This document shows, in pieces, positions 1 through 8,072 of a DNA stretch of 64,000 nt. Source of the stretch: Okeania sp. KiyG1 (GTDB taxonomy: Bacteria > Cyanobacteriota > Cyanobacteriia > Cyanobacteriales > Microcoleaceae); assembly GCF_014132355.1 (NCBI RefSeq), contig NZ_BLZO01000171.1, forward strand, positions 1 through 64,000. Reading direction: 5' to 3'. Every line of letters starts with the position of its first letter. Positions within the stretch are counted from its first letter, which is position 1. Made by a program: the position numbers and the translations under genes. Under the pieces are notes generated by a model that saw only the letters and a list, made by a program, of their open reading frames with translations, was not told where the DNA came from and ran no database searches.

Positions 1-1254
1 CTGATAAATCAAAAATCCTCCCAAAGTTTGATAATCCTCAGTTAGAGGTAAATCCAAATTCAATAATTCATTAACTTCTTCTACACTTAACTGGGCCTGC
101 ACAATGAAAGTTTGATCGTCCAACATTTGCAGAGTAAACTCTTCAGTACCAGTTACTTCATAACTATTACCACCGATAATTTCAGCAATCAAATCCTCTC
201 GCGTAATTAATCCAGCAGTACCACCAAATTCATCTACTACTATTACCATTTCTGGGTGCTGACGACTATTTGGGATTTGACGCATTCTTTGCATCAATGA
301 TAATAACTCGCTCAAATACATTTGTTCAGATACAAACCTTACAGGGCGAACCCAAGAACTAATTAAGGTTTGTGGGGATAATAAACCTTTGGCTAAAGGT
401 TGGGCCAATTCTTTAAAATCTATAATACCCTGAATATCATCTATGGACTCACCAACTACAGGGTAACGAGAATGACCAGATACCTTAATTTCATCCAACA
501 AATTTTTAAAAGTAGCCGTACTAGAAATAGCATCTATATTAGTGCGTGGAACCATGACTTCTAAAGCTGATACCTCCCCAAATTCAAAGACATTACTAAG
601 TAACTGTCGTTCTTCCGCTTCTAAACCAGTTGATTCAGTAGAAGTAGAGATAATTAACTGTAATTCTTCAGGGGTAACTGGTGTTTTCCAGACATTATCA
701 GTGTATTTAATTCCTATCAGTCGTAATAACCAACGAGTAGATTGATTTAAGACCCAAATAAATGGATTAAAGAAGCGAGATATAGCTAGACTCAAAGGAC
801 CGAATAATCTAGATAACTTTTCTGAATACAATATTGCTACTGACTTTGGGCATAATTCTCCTAGTACAATTTGCAGGTAAGCCAAAATAAAAAAGGTGAC
901 AATTGGGATAGCTAGGGAGTGAGCGATCGCTTGACTAACATGAATAGAAAGCGGTAGTTCAACTATTGCAGCTTTAACAATCATGGCTATAGTTCCTTCA
1001 CCTATCCAACCCAAAGCTAAACTAGACAAAGTAATGCCTAACTGAGTTGTTGAGAGTAGTCTGTCTATATTTTTTTGAAGTTTTTGAACAATTTTGGCTT
1101 GAACATCACCTGCATCTACTAATTGATTAATGCGGGATCTACGCACAGAAACTATAGAAAATTCTGCTACTACAAAAAAGGCATTAATAGTAATCAGCAG
1201 AAAGACTGACAAAAGTCGCGACATTATCTCTGCCGATGTCAGGATTTGTGACAT
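1..1254 (-). CDS. CNNM/CorC-type (HlyC-like) membrane protein, 3' end beyond the window
   Basis: The minus frame is open from the ATG at 1254 to the window edge (418 codons), so the C-terminus is missing. The N-terminus reads MSQILTSAEIMSRLLSVFLL and is followed by several hydrophobic segments, as in DUF21/CNNM transmembrane domains. Next come two CBS-like segments (around VPRTNIDAISSTATFKNLL and VRPVRFVSEQMYLSELL) and the start of a CorC/HlyC transporter-associated domain (VDEFGGTAGLITREDLIAEI). The family is linked to Mg/Co ion handling or is simply called hemolysin-like; the substrate cannot be told here. The first codons ATG TCA lie inside the end of a tnpB element, so the internal ATG at 1224 (MSRLLSVF) may be the original start. 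Confidence 0.9.
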   Translation of the reverse strand, partial: MSQILTSAEIMSRLLSVFLLITINAFFVVAEFSIVSVRRSRINQLVDAGDVQAKIVQKLQKNIDRLLSTTQLGITLSSLALGWIGEGTIAMIVKAAIVELPLSIHVSQAIAHSLAIPIVTFFILAYLQIVLGELCPKSVAILYSEKLSRLFGPLSLAISRFFNPFIWVLNQSTRWLLRLIGIKYTDNVWKTPVTPEELQLIISTSTESTGLEAEERQLLSNVFEFGEVSALEVMVPRTNIDAISSTATFKNLLDEIKVSGHSRYPVVGESIDDIQGIIDFKELAQPLAKGLLSPQTLISSWVRPVRFVSEQMYLSELLSLMQRMRQIPNSRQHPEMVIVVDEFGGTAGLITREDLIAEIIGGNSYEVTGTEEFTLQMLDDQTFIVQAQLSVEEVNELLNLDLPLTEDYQTLGGFLIYQ

Positions 1255-1290
1255 ACTCCCACACTAAGCTGGCGCTATAGTGTGGGCTTC
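1249..1290 (-). repeat. Right end (hairpin plus TGTCA) of an F1 tnpB element
   Basis: Read on the minus strand this is a hairpin made of CACTATAG and CTTAGTGTG arms followed by GGGAGTATGTCAC. The same end is found at 43190-43219. Right ends of this kind end near TGTCA(A/C) throughout the window and mark the 3' boundary of tnpB elements and of their guide (omega) RNA. Confidence 0.7.
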
Positions 1291-1665
1291 TCGTTTCGCA
1301 GCCCCGGTATTCCGTCTGGCTCCACGAGCTTTAAGGACGGAATGCCATGCCGCCCTGTTTTTGATATTTATCGCTGCATTCAAGTCGCGCTCTATTACAA
1401 TTCCGCAATGTGGGCAAGAATGAGTTCTTTGTGATAATTTTTTAGGGACTTTTTCCCCGCAGTTTGAGCAATCTTGGCTAGTATTTTTGGGGTTTACTGT
1501 TGTAGTCTTTTGTCCAGCATTTGCCTCCTGGGTCGGAGCTGCGCTAACAGCTTTGATAGTCAAAATAGTTAGAAATTTACCCCATCCAGCATCGTTAATT
1601 GATTTACTGATTGGAAGTATAGCATTATTTTTGGGAATTGGTATTATATCTCTCAACATTTTCAT
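1264..1665 (-). pseudogene. TnpB C-terminal fragment (F1 lineage)
   Basis: Only the last third of an RNA-guided TnpB nuclease remains. It starts in the [16 protein letters not shown] segment, keeps the four-cysteine zinc ribbon (CSNCGEK...CPHCG) and the RuvC-III aspartate in RDLNAAINI, then reads into the element's right end. It is closely similar to the C-terminus of the copy at 41949-43219. Compared with that copy it carries a small in-frame insertion (SAAPTQEA) before NAGQKT. The N-terminus and RuvC-I and -II are missing, so it cannot be an active nuclease. Its right end abuts the start of the CNNM-type gene. Confidence 0.85.
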
Positions 1666-1847
1666 GTTTAATACTTACAATTTATACATACCATTAAATA
1701 TTGGGCAACTTGATGATATTTCTTTGCTCTTAAAACTTCAAACTTCATTAATTTTGCTTTCTATTAAAGCGATAAATTAATTAATTTATTTATTTATTTA
1801 TATTTTTATCTAAACTAACCACCTACTAAAAAAAATCCCTAATCCAC

Positions 1848-2516
1848 TTAATCTATTTTGATTTTAGACATCTTTAAATCTAGCTTTTGATCGGGATAAT
1901 CTGTCAATTCCAAAGAAAGTTCTTGAGCATTATCTAATAAGGCAACTGGAATCGTAATAATACCATAATATCTTCTACCATTTGGTGGTAATTCTCCTGG
2001 TAAATCTTCTGTACTTGCGCTGAGAGACCTTCCCTGGTCGTCTGTAACATTCAAAAAACTGTACAAAAACCTTATAGACCGGTCTCCTTCATTTTTTAAA
2101 TTGACATCTAAAACTAGAGAATTACCCCATCGACGAACATCATTAATTTCTAGAGCTACTCCTGCATCACTACTAACAATTGGAAAACTTTGCTGGGGTT
2201 GATTTTCTTTAGCAGATTGTCCCTTTGCTTGCTTTTTCTGGGAGTCTTTTTTAGTAGTTTCTTCCTCAATTACTCCACCATTTCTGATAATATTTTTCAC
2301 ACGGGCAATAACCTTTTCCTCTTCTAAAAATACCAATCCTTCTTGGCGATTTGAATTGTTTCTAGCACCTGCTAAATTATTAGTGGGACGAGTATCTGGT
2401 TGAGTAATTCCTTTTAAAGCTTCCCTCCCTAGTTGAAATCCCCAAGAGGCACTACTCAAACCGGCACCAAACATTAGGGTTAGTAAGCTGAGAGTTAGCA
2501 CAATACTAGAATTCAT
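1848..2516 (-). CDS. Hypothetical protein with N-terminal signal anchor and C-terminal beta-rich domain
   Basis: The protein is 222 residues long. A hydrophobic stretch at residues 4-22 could be a signal peptide or anchor. A polar, low-complexity linker follows (about 45-110, rich in K, E, Q and N). The C-terminal half (about 118-222) alternates hydrophobic and polar residues like an Ig-like or DUF4352-type extracellular fold (VALEINDVRRWGNSLVLDVNL). I do not recognise a function. It is probably envelope-anchored with a periplasmic C-terminus. The start ATG at 2516 has no clear Shine-Dalgarno sequence. Confidence 0.75.
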   Translation of the reverse strand: MNSSIVLTLSLLTLMFGAGLSSASWGFQLGREALKGITQPDTRPTNNLAGARNNSNRQEGLVFLEEEKVIARVKNIIRNGGVIEEETTKKDSQKKQAKGQSAKENQPQQSFPIVSSDAGVALEINDVRRWGNSLVLDVNLKNEGDRSIRFLYSFLNVTDDQGRSLSASTEDLPGELPPNGRRYYGIITIPVALLDNAQELSLELTDYPDQKLDLKMSKIKID

Positions 2517-2639
2517 AGTTTTTTATTTCTTAGGCATAATATTGTTTTCTGTTATGATATACTATATTTTAGTATAAATTTAGAGACATTTATGTCCAAG
2601 ATTTTAATACAGGGGGTGGACATCACCTCTATCAAAATA

Positions 2640-2707
2640 GCGGTTAGGGCTTCCCTGACTGAATAATTCTGTGTCGTCGCATAAGCGCAACGTCGGGAGT
2701 ATGTCAA
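2640..2707 (+). repeat. Solo tnpB-type right end
   Basis: The sequence CAACGTCGGGAGTATGTCAA at 2688-2707 matches the right ends of tnpB elements elsewhere in the window (for example 59155-59165 and 60000-60009). No tnpB reading frame is left beside it, so this is a scar of an excised or decayed element. Confidence 0.5.
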
Positions 2708-2722
2708 GTTAGGAAACTATGT

Positions 2723-2728
2723 TATAAT
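2723..2728 (+). promoter_or_regulatory. TATAAT -10 box ahead of the structured RNA region
   Basis: A perfect TATAAT lies 15 nt after TGTCAA, which is a poor -35. It would start transcription near 2735. The assignment rests on sequence similarity only. Confidence 0.35.
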
Positions 2729-2730
2729 GG

Positions 2731-3040
2731 GTTTACCAAAAAATTGGGTCTGAAGCCTAACCCTTGTAGGGCTGGTTTTGGTTTGCTTCTGGCGGAATAA
2801 ATTATGTTACATTATTATTAGTTACCGGGGGAAAACACCTCCAGAGGAAGAGCTGCAAATTGCGGAAATTCCAAACGGACGCGGAGGAGAGCGTCAGACT
2901 AATGTATTAGTTAGCAACATCCTAAAGAAACGTTAACCTGTGGAACAGCTATAGCTCAGTTTTATTTATCCGTTGCTTGAGCGCAGATAAAATGTCAATT
3001 ATCTGAGAAAATCTTAAACCAAATAAAGGTAAACTTGGAA
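2731..3040 (+). ncRNA. Structured non-coding region, possible group I intron-like or other ncRNA
   Basis: There is no reading frame here, but the stretch is rich in local hairpins. They include GAAGC with GCTTC (about 2750-2795), GGGGG with CCTCC (about 2825-2842), GACGC with GCGTC (2878-2895) and CAGATAA with TTATCTG (about 2984-3005). The succession UUGGG ... UUCCAA, then a GACGC/GCGTC hairpin, then AGACTA, then TATAGCTC is reminiscent of P4-P6-P7 of a group I intron. The P7 pairing would need a bulge, and no interrupted exon is evident. A string like a tRNA D-arm (TATAGCTCAGTT) also occurs near 2950-2962. The identity is unresolved. Confidence 0.35.
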
Positions 3041-3044
3041 ATAA

Positions 3045-3117
3045 GCGCCTTTGGCCGATTGGGGAGGCAGCGAGCTCATAATTCGCTTTCAGGCTGGTTC
3101 GATTCCAGCAGGGCGCA
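3045..3117 (+). tRNA. Probable tRNA-Met (CAT anticodon), divergent
   Basis: The region folds as a cloverleaf. The acceptor is GCGCCTT with AGGGCGC (7 pairs, one G-U). The D arm is GCC/GGC with a 9-nt loop. The anticodon arm is GCGAG/TTCGC around the loop CTCATAA, giving CAT. The T arm is GCTGG/CCAGC with loop TTCGATT. The discriminator is A and CCA is not encoded. The variable loop is 6 nt and the D arm has only 3 pairs. It does not resemble the usual cyanobacterial initiator or elongator tRNA-Met sequence as I remember them, so it may be an accessory tRNA, or tRNA-Ile if the C is modified to lysidine. Confidence 0.6.
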
Positions 3118-3288
3118 TACAACTAAATCAAAGTAATTCCTCGAAATAGACTAAGGTCTTTGCTAGTTAAAGATTTTAGAATTTTCTAGTAAATTTCAGG
3201 ACTTACGCATAAGCACCAAAATATAGTAGGGTTTAACGGCCGTTAACCCCTAAAAATGATGTCTAGTCTGGTCTTCTGGTTGACTACT

Positions 3289-3537
3289 CCTCGGAGGTCA
3301 GTCACGGGGATTCTAAGTAGATACTACGTAACCGGATAAATCCGTGTTGCTTCGTCTATTCGAGCGCTGACCAAAGATATATTCTTTGGGGACAATTTCC
3401 GCGGTGCCCCTACACAGTCAGCTAAGGCCAATACTTAGCGTTCTGCTTACTTTTTGTTAAAAGTAATAGCACAGGACAACTAAAGTTGTCTAGTCTAAAC
3501 GACTCCCTTGTTTTCATCCCCTGGTTAAAACACGCAG
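3289..3537 (-). mobile_element. Internally deleted derivative (MITE) of the F2 tnpB element
   Basis: The left part (3289-3480) matches the right end of the F2 element at 15738-15925, beginning with TTGACTACT and the GTCACGGGGATTCTAAG block. The right part (about 3456-3537) matches the tnpB upstream region at 17095-17175 (ACAGGAC...GTCTAGTCTAAACGACTC...TTTTCATCCC). The whole tnpB frame between them is gone. It is therefore a short element keeping both flanking regions but no protein. Confidence 0.65.
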
Positions 3538-3689
3538 GGCTGTTTCATCCGATGCGAAAAACAGAGAGGGAGATAGAAACATGGGGATAACTAGGAAATT
3601 TTGCCAAAATACTCAGAATTTAAGTCAAATTTCTCAATTATACTTGAAGGTCAAAAATAGGAATTTTTGCCATTTAAGCTAAGTGAACC

Positions 3690-3832
3690 AAATATCCTCT
3701 CAGAGCTTAACGACGCTTATTGGCTCAAAAATCGGCAAATTTTGGTAAATTTCACTGTTCCACTATCTCCTCATATCCCTTTCTACCTAAATCGTTAATA
3801 TACAATACTTTGACCGAAAAATTGGCTCAAGT
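3690..3832 (+). repeat. Dispersed repeat shared with 60380-60515
   Basis: Blocks GAACCAAATAT-CTCTCAGAGC, AAAATCGGCAAATTTTGG, CACTGTTCCACTATC and TACAATACTTTGA occur in the same order at 60380-60515. The terminal CAATACTTTGAA motif also occurs reversed at 17504-17520. Nothing coding was found. Confidence 0.6.
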
Positions 3833-3833
3833 C

Positions 3834-3856
3834 TCGCCCTTCAAGGGCGACTTTTT
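3834..3856 (+). terminator. Terminator-like hairpin
   Basis: TCGCCCTT and AAGGGCGA pair around a single C and are followed by CTTTTT. This has the form of an intrinsic terminator on the plus strand. No gene lies directly upstream, so it may belong to the surrounding repeat. Confidence 0.45.
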
Positions 3857-4423
3857 ATTTGCTAAATGTTTCAATCAAATTGGTATAATACTGTTAGTAT
3901 AGTTAGCAAATTATGAAAGCTAAATTTAAGTATCGTATATATCCTACACCGGGACAAAAGCATCGATTAGCAAAGCTATTTGGTTGTGTTTGCTGGTGCA
4001 ACACTTCGTGAACGTGTTGTTTGGAATGATAGCCTAGCTTGCTGCCTTTGAAAAATACAAATCAGGAGGTAAGAAACCTAGTAACGAAAAGCTGCAAAAA
4101 CAGTTTATTACTCAAGCAAAAAATACTGAAGATAGAGAGTGGCTTAAAGAAGTTTCTAACATACCATTGCAGCAATCTTTGAATGATTTAAACCAAGGTT
4201 ATCAAAACTTTTTTAAATCGACTAAGGGCCAGAGAAAAGGTAAACCTGTTAAACCTCCTAAATTTATGCATTAGTAAAGTCACGCGCAAACTGCGAGGTT
4301 TACAAAGGGAGGGTTTAAAGTTGGTCAACATAAAGTCTAGAAGCGCCAAGATTGAAAAGCTAAAAATAGTTTCGCCTGTGAGAGTTACCTGCTACTCCAT
4401 CATCAGTAAAAGTAGTCAAAGAT

Positions 4424-4476
4424 TGTAGGGGCGATTTCCTGCGGAATGCTGCGCAAACGCGAATCGCCCCTACTAG
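4424..4476 (+). repeat. Nested short palindromes inside the F3 tnpB
   Basis: The palindrome TGTAGGGGCGA ... TCGCCCCTACT is inserted in the tnpB frame and is itself split by a segment with TGCGGAATGCTGCGCAAACG. The undivided palindrome occurs at 30426-30453, 36189-36216 and (degenerate) 21111-21138. Confidence 0.7.
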
Positions 4477-4651
4477 ATATTTTTTGAGTTTTGTAGTAGA
4501 AATACAACCAGAAATCTTACCTCAAACTGATAGTTCAGTAGGTATAGATTTAGGAATTAAAACCTTTGCTACATTCAGCAACGGTGAAAAAATTAATGCA
4601 CCAAAACCGTTGAAAAAACGGATTAAAAAATAGCCTCTTTCAGAGGAGCTT

Positions 4652-4674
4652 TCCTATGGTCATGCTGCGCAAAC
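4652..4674 (+). repeat. Micro-repeat, ~22 bp
   Basis: This is a copy of the TCATGCTGCGCAAAC micro-repeat with the 5' extension TCCTAT-G. Other copies are at 24036-24057 and 55537-55558 (reverse). It lies inside the F3 tnpB frame. Confidence 0.6.
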
Positions 4675-5226
4675 GCTAACGCAAGTTGAGTAGGTCATTA
4701 TCTAACAAAACTAGAGATTCTAAACGATATGAAAAAGCAAGACTAAAAATAGCTAAGTTCCATGGAAAATTGAAAGATGCCAGGACAGATTTTCTGCATA
4801 AATTATCTACTAAAATAATTCGTGAAAACCAAACAGTTGTTTTAGAGGTATCCGAGGCAATGTTTCTGGGATGGTGAAAAAGCGGTGCGACCCCGCGACG
4901 ACGCCAGCTCGCTTGCGGAACGCGCACCAAGAGACCGCAAATTATCCAGAGCTATATCTGATTTAGGTAGGCGACAATTTAGAACTTTATTAGAAGAAAA
5001 AGCTGAGAAATACGGTCGTGATTTTAGAATAATTAGCCGTTGGGAACCTACAAGTCAAGTTTGCTCAAATTGTGGCTTTAAAGGTGGTAAGCTAGACCTT
5101 CAGGTAAGAGAATGGGAGTGTATCAACTGCGGTGCAAAACATGATAGAGATGAAAATGCAGCAATAAATATATTAGTCGCGGGCGGGCAGTCCGAGACAT
5201 TAAACGGACGTGGAGGCAAGCGTAAC

Positions 5227-5269
5227 CCACCCCCATCCCCTCCCGGGAGGGGAGCAAGAGGGGTGGGTG
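5227..5269 (+). repeat. GC-rich palindromic repeat (family D)
   Basis: CCCACCCC...CCTCCCGGGAGGGG...GGGGTGGG forms a long hairpin. Related copies are at 30873-30915, 36637-36679, 11298-11325, 48484-48515 and 60275-60303. Here it lies in the 3' part of the F3 tnpB. Confidence 0.65.
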
Positions 5270-5498
5270 CAGCAGCCTGTGTTAGCGGAGCTTTGCGCCA
5301 GCAAAACGTCAACTCGCCGAGGAGCTACGGCTCAGTAGGAATCCCCGCGCCTTTAGGCCGGGGAGGATGTCAAACAGCCCTGCGGTTAAAACACGGGGGC
5401 CTTCAGCGTCGCTTTTCGGTAATTCCTATAATAAATATGTCTGAAAATTTCCCCATTTTCCCATCTCTGCTATCCCACAACTTCAAATCACAAAAATG

Positions 5499-5836
5499 CT
5501 CATTTTGTGAAGCTTTAAAAAAATCAAGAGAGGAAGATAAATCAAATTCGGCAAAAAACCGTGATAGTATAAGTATGATGGGGGTTGTTTGCCCATACGC
5601 ATGATTTTTTATTCAACAAAAAAAAGAGACTTTTGGATAACAGAATAGCGATCGCTCAGAGTAGTGATTTCCAGTTTACTCATTTTGTGAAGCTTCGAAA
5701 AAATCAAGAGAGGAAGATCGATCAAATTCGGTAAAAAACTGTGATAGTATAAGTATGATAGGGGTTGTTCGCCCATAAGCATGATTTTTTATTCAACACA
5801 AAAAAAAGAGACTTTTAGATAAAAAGAGCGATCGCC
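5499..5836 (+). repeat. Two ~160-bp direct repeats with a 180-bp period
   Basis: Unit 1 (5499-5657) and unit 2 (5679-5836) share CTCATTTTGTGAAGCTT, ATCAAGAGAGGAAGAT, GTGATAGTATAAGTATGAT and GCATGATTTTTTATTCAAC. Each ends in a GCGATCGC. Differences are scattered substitutions. No gene lies inside. The repeats sit 3' of the aldo/keto reductase gene and carry promoter-like TATAAG strings. Confidence 0.75.
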
Positions 5837-5934
5837 ATTTCAGCTCAACTCATAAATAATTAAATTAACCCCAACGTTGTAGTTATAGGAAAGACAAAAG
5901 CAAAGTTTCAAAGCTTCCATCTTCCCTTAATTCC

Positions 5935-6879
5935 TTAATTTAACCAAGGGCGAGTAACCTCTTCCAACTGATTAAATTCCTCTTGACTAATCTCCCAACC
6001 AATAGCCCCTATATTTAGTCGAACTTGTTCAGAATTTTTACAACCAGCAATAGGAATCACACCATCTTGAAAAACCAACCAATTCAGAGCAACCTGAGCC
6101 AGAGTTTTGTCATATTTTTCACCAATTTGTTTTAACAAAGACATAACAGGAGCAATTTTTTCCAAACCCTTTTTCTGGAAACGAGAGTCAAATTGACGAG
6201 CGCCAGTCGGCGGTTTTTCCACAGTATATTTGCCAGTTAATAAACCTTGAGCCAAAGGACTATAAGCTAAAATTGTCACACCTAACTCTCTAGCTGTATC
6301 CAAAATTCCTTTAGCTTCAATTTGTCGAGAAAGCAGAGAATATCTCACCTGATTAGTTGCTAAAATCACCCCTCGTTTTTCCAGAATTGCATGAGCTTGA
6401 CGCATCTCTTCGGCCGAATAATTACTAACACCAACCGCTTCAACTCTGCCCTGTTTTACTTCATCAGCCAAAGCATTTAATAAAGTTTCCTGACTCATAA
6501 AAAAAGTAAACGGCCAATGTACTTGATAAAGAGTAACTTTCGGCAACATTAATCGTTTCAAACTAGCAGTAACAGCATCAGCAACAGACTCTGGAAAAAA
6601 ACGCCAAGGTACAGGACCATATTTAGTAGCAATTTGCACAGTTTGTTCAGTTTTTTGCATGAATTTTCCCAGCAATTCTTCTGATAAACCATTGCCATAA
6701 ACTTCAGCAGTATCAAAAAAATTTATCCCTGCTTCTAAGGAAGTTTGAAAAGCAGCTTCTACTTCATTAGCTCCATAATTACTGCCATAATTCCAAAAAA
6801 ATTTATCCCCCCATGCCCAAGTGCCAATACAAATGGGATTAACAGTTATTCCTGTTTTACCTAAAGTAGTTGTTGCCAT
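5935..6879 (-). CDS. Aldo/keto reductase
   Basis: This 314-residue protein is an NAD(P)H-dependent oxidoreductase of the aldo/keto reductase TIM-barrel family. The catalytic tetrad is visible: D56 and Y61 in FFDTAEVYGNG, K86 in IATKYGP and H121 in YQVHWPF. The cofactor-binding C-terminus has the IPIAGCKNSEQVRLNIGA signature. I chose the ATG at 6879 rather than a TTG two codons upstream because family members start with a strand such as TTTLGKTG. The physiological substrate cannot be deduced. The gene stands alone, with repeats on both sides. Confidence 0.93.
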   Translation of the reverse strand: MATTTLGKTGITVNPICIGTWAWGDKFFWNYGSNYGANEVEAAFQTSLEAGINFFDTAEVYGNGLSEELLGKFMQKTEQTVQIATKYGPVPWRFFPESVADAVTASLKRLMLPKVTLYQVHWPFTFFMSQETLLNALADEVKQGRVEAVGVSNYSAEEMRQAHAILEKRGVILATNQVRYSLLSRQIEAKGILDTARELGVTILAYSPLAQGLLTGKYTVEKPPTGARQFDSRFQKKGLEKIAPVMSLLKQIGEKYDKTLAQVALNWLVFQDGVIPIAGCKNSEQVRLNIGAIGWEISQEEFNQLEEVTRPWLN

Positions 6880-6885
6880 GTTCAA

Positions 6886-7546
6886 AAAAATTCTAATTAG
6901 TGTATAATACTCAAAACTAGACTAACAATTTTTAGTTAAATTTTAATCTAGATAGATGTTAATTTACCAAAAATAATTCAGTTATCAGTCTTCTGAATTG
7001 AAAATAAAATTCAGTAAGGCTTATGTATGAATAACGTAAGCATTCAGCTATCAGCAATTAGTAATGAATAATTATTTCTCAGGTTTTATCCTGGGACTTT
7101 GGCAGTAATTTTTTATTATTTTTCAATTTCAAAGGTGGCTTTTACGCCGACCCAAAATTATAGCTAATAGGTGACGGCTGTTTGCGCAGCATTCCACAGG
7201 AAATGCTTACTCAATAACAGGGTTTAAAAGCCCCACTAAATCATAAAATTGATAGTTTTCAATTAGTTCATAGTCAGCAATTCTAGAATAATTATTTTGT
7301 CTTCTAGTTTATGGCAACTGACCAAAAAAATCAGGTATCAAACCTCCCTTTTTCATAGGATAAAACAGAAAATCCTGTATCTTCTCGCCTCCTTATTATA
7401 GGAGGTACTGAAAAAGGAGGCTATAGCAATCATAAATCATTAGAAATATCCAGAAAAGAGGGAGTAGGGAGTAGGGATAAATTATCAATTATTTATGTAC
7501 GATAATTGATTTGATTTTTTATTATTAGAGATGTCTATTTTTCATT
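6886..7546. other. Intergenic, repeats only
   Basis: This stretch is AT-rich with no supportable gene. It holds a half-palindrome TTTGCGCAGCATTCCACAGG (about 7184-7203) followed by AAATGCTTACT, related to 25581-25612. Confidence 0.5.
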
Positions 7547-7810
7547 AATGGATAATTGATAATTACCTCGGGTTTTAACCGTTACGGAATTGAATATAAG
7601 GAATATTGTCTTTTCTCTTGGTCGATTGGATATGGTTAGGAAACCCATCCATCCCACCCTACGGGAAGCTGCGCTTTTTCCTGACGGAATGCTCCGCAAA
7701 CATGTCGCGTAGTGTTAACGTAGTTATGCGCCAGCAAAACGACCGCTTTTTCCCTTAAAAGGGGAGGCTTTAAACCTGAATTATTTAATTATTAATTATT
7801 AATTATTCGG
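7547..7810 (+). repeat. Family A repeat, copy 1 (with internal insertion)
   Basis: It begins in an AATTGAT-type run, then has GGTTTTAACCGTTACGGAATT, CTTGGTCGATTGGATATGG, a variable core, GACCGCTTTTTCCC, AAAAGGGGAGGCTTTAAACC, and ends in TTAATTATTCGG. The core holds an extra segment with AATGCTCCGCAAAC and GTTATGCGCCAGCAAAAC. Confidence 0.75.
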
Positions 7811-8072
7811 TAAAAATGTAAGAATATATAAAAAGTCTGAAACTTTTACCCCTATTTCCTGTTCCCTGTTCCCTAAATTCAAAGATTTTTTTACCCGCAA
7901 CTGAAATAGGATTGCTATATCAGTTATGGCAAGGAAGGAGTTGGTTAGGACATAGATTGATGATGAACCTCAGACAAAGAAAAGCTTTTGCCACTGTTCC
8001 CTATTCCCTATTCCCTATTCCCTGCTATAACTGAATTTACTCCTTATTCAATACTTAAATAATAATATAGTT

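Larger units (their letters stand above)
3913..5373 (+). pseudogene. Wrecked TnpB element (F3 lineage, copy 1) with its right end
   Basis: The frame starts MKAKFKYRIYPTPGQKHRLA, typical of IS200/IS605-type TnpB, behind a TATAAT-like box at about 3883. It is then broken repeatedly by small repeat insertions near 3985-4020, 4424-4476 and 4640-4680, and by a GC-rich insertion near 4880-4940. Recognisable pieces are RuvC-I (GIDLGIKTFATFSNG, about 4545), the helical LKIAKFHGKLKDARTDFLHK (about 4745), RuvC-II (about 4840), the zinc ribbon CSNCGFKGG...CINCG (about 5070-5130) and RuvC-III RDENAAINI. The right end at 5340-5373 is a GCCTTTAGGC hairpin plus GGATGTCAA. No active protein can be made. Confidence 0.85.

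Noticed and set aside
2731-3040. tmRNA or RNase P RNA
   Set aside because: No tag-like reading frame, no tmRNA ends and none of the conserved RNase P core strings that I know.
5499-5836. CRISPR array
   Set aside because: Only two long units with a 180-bp period, no short repeats with unique spacers.
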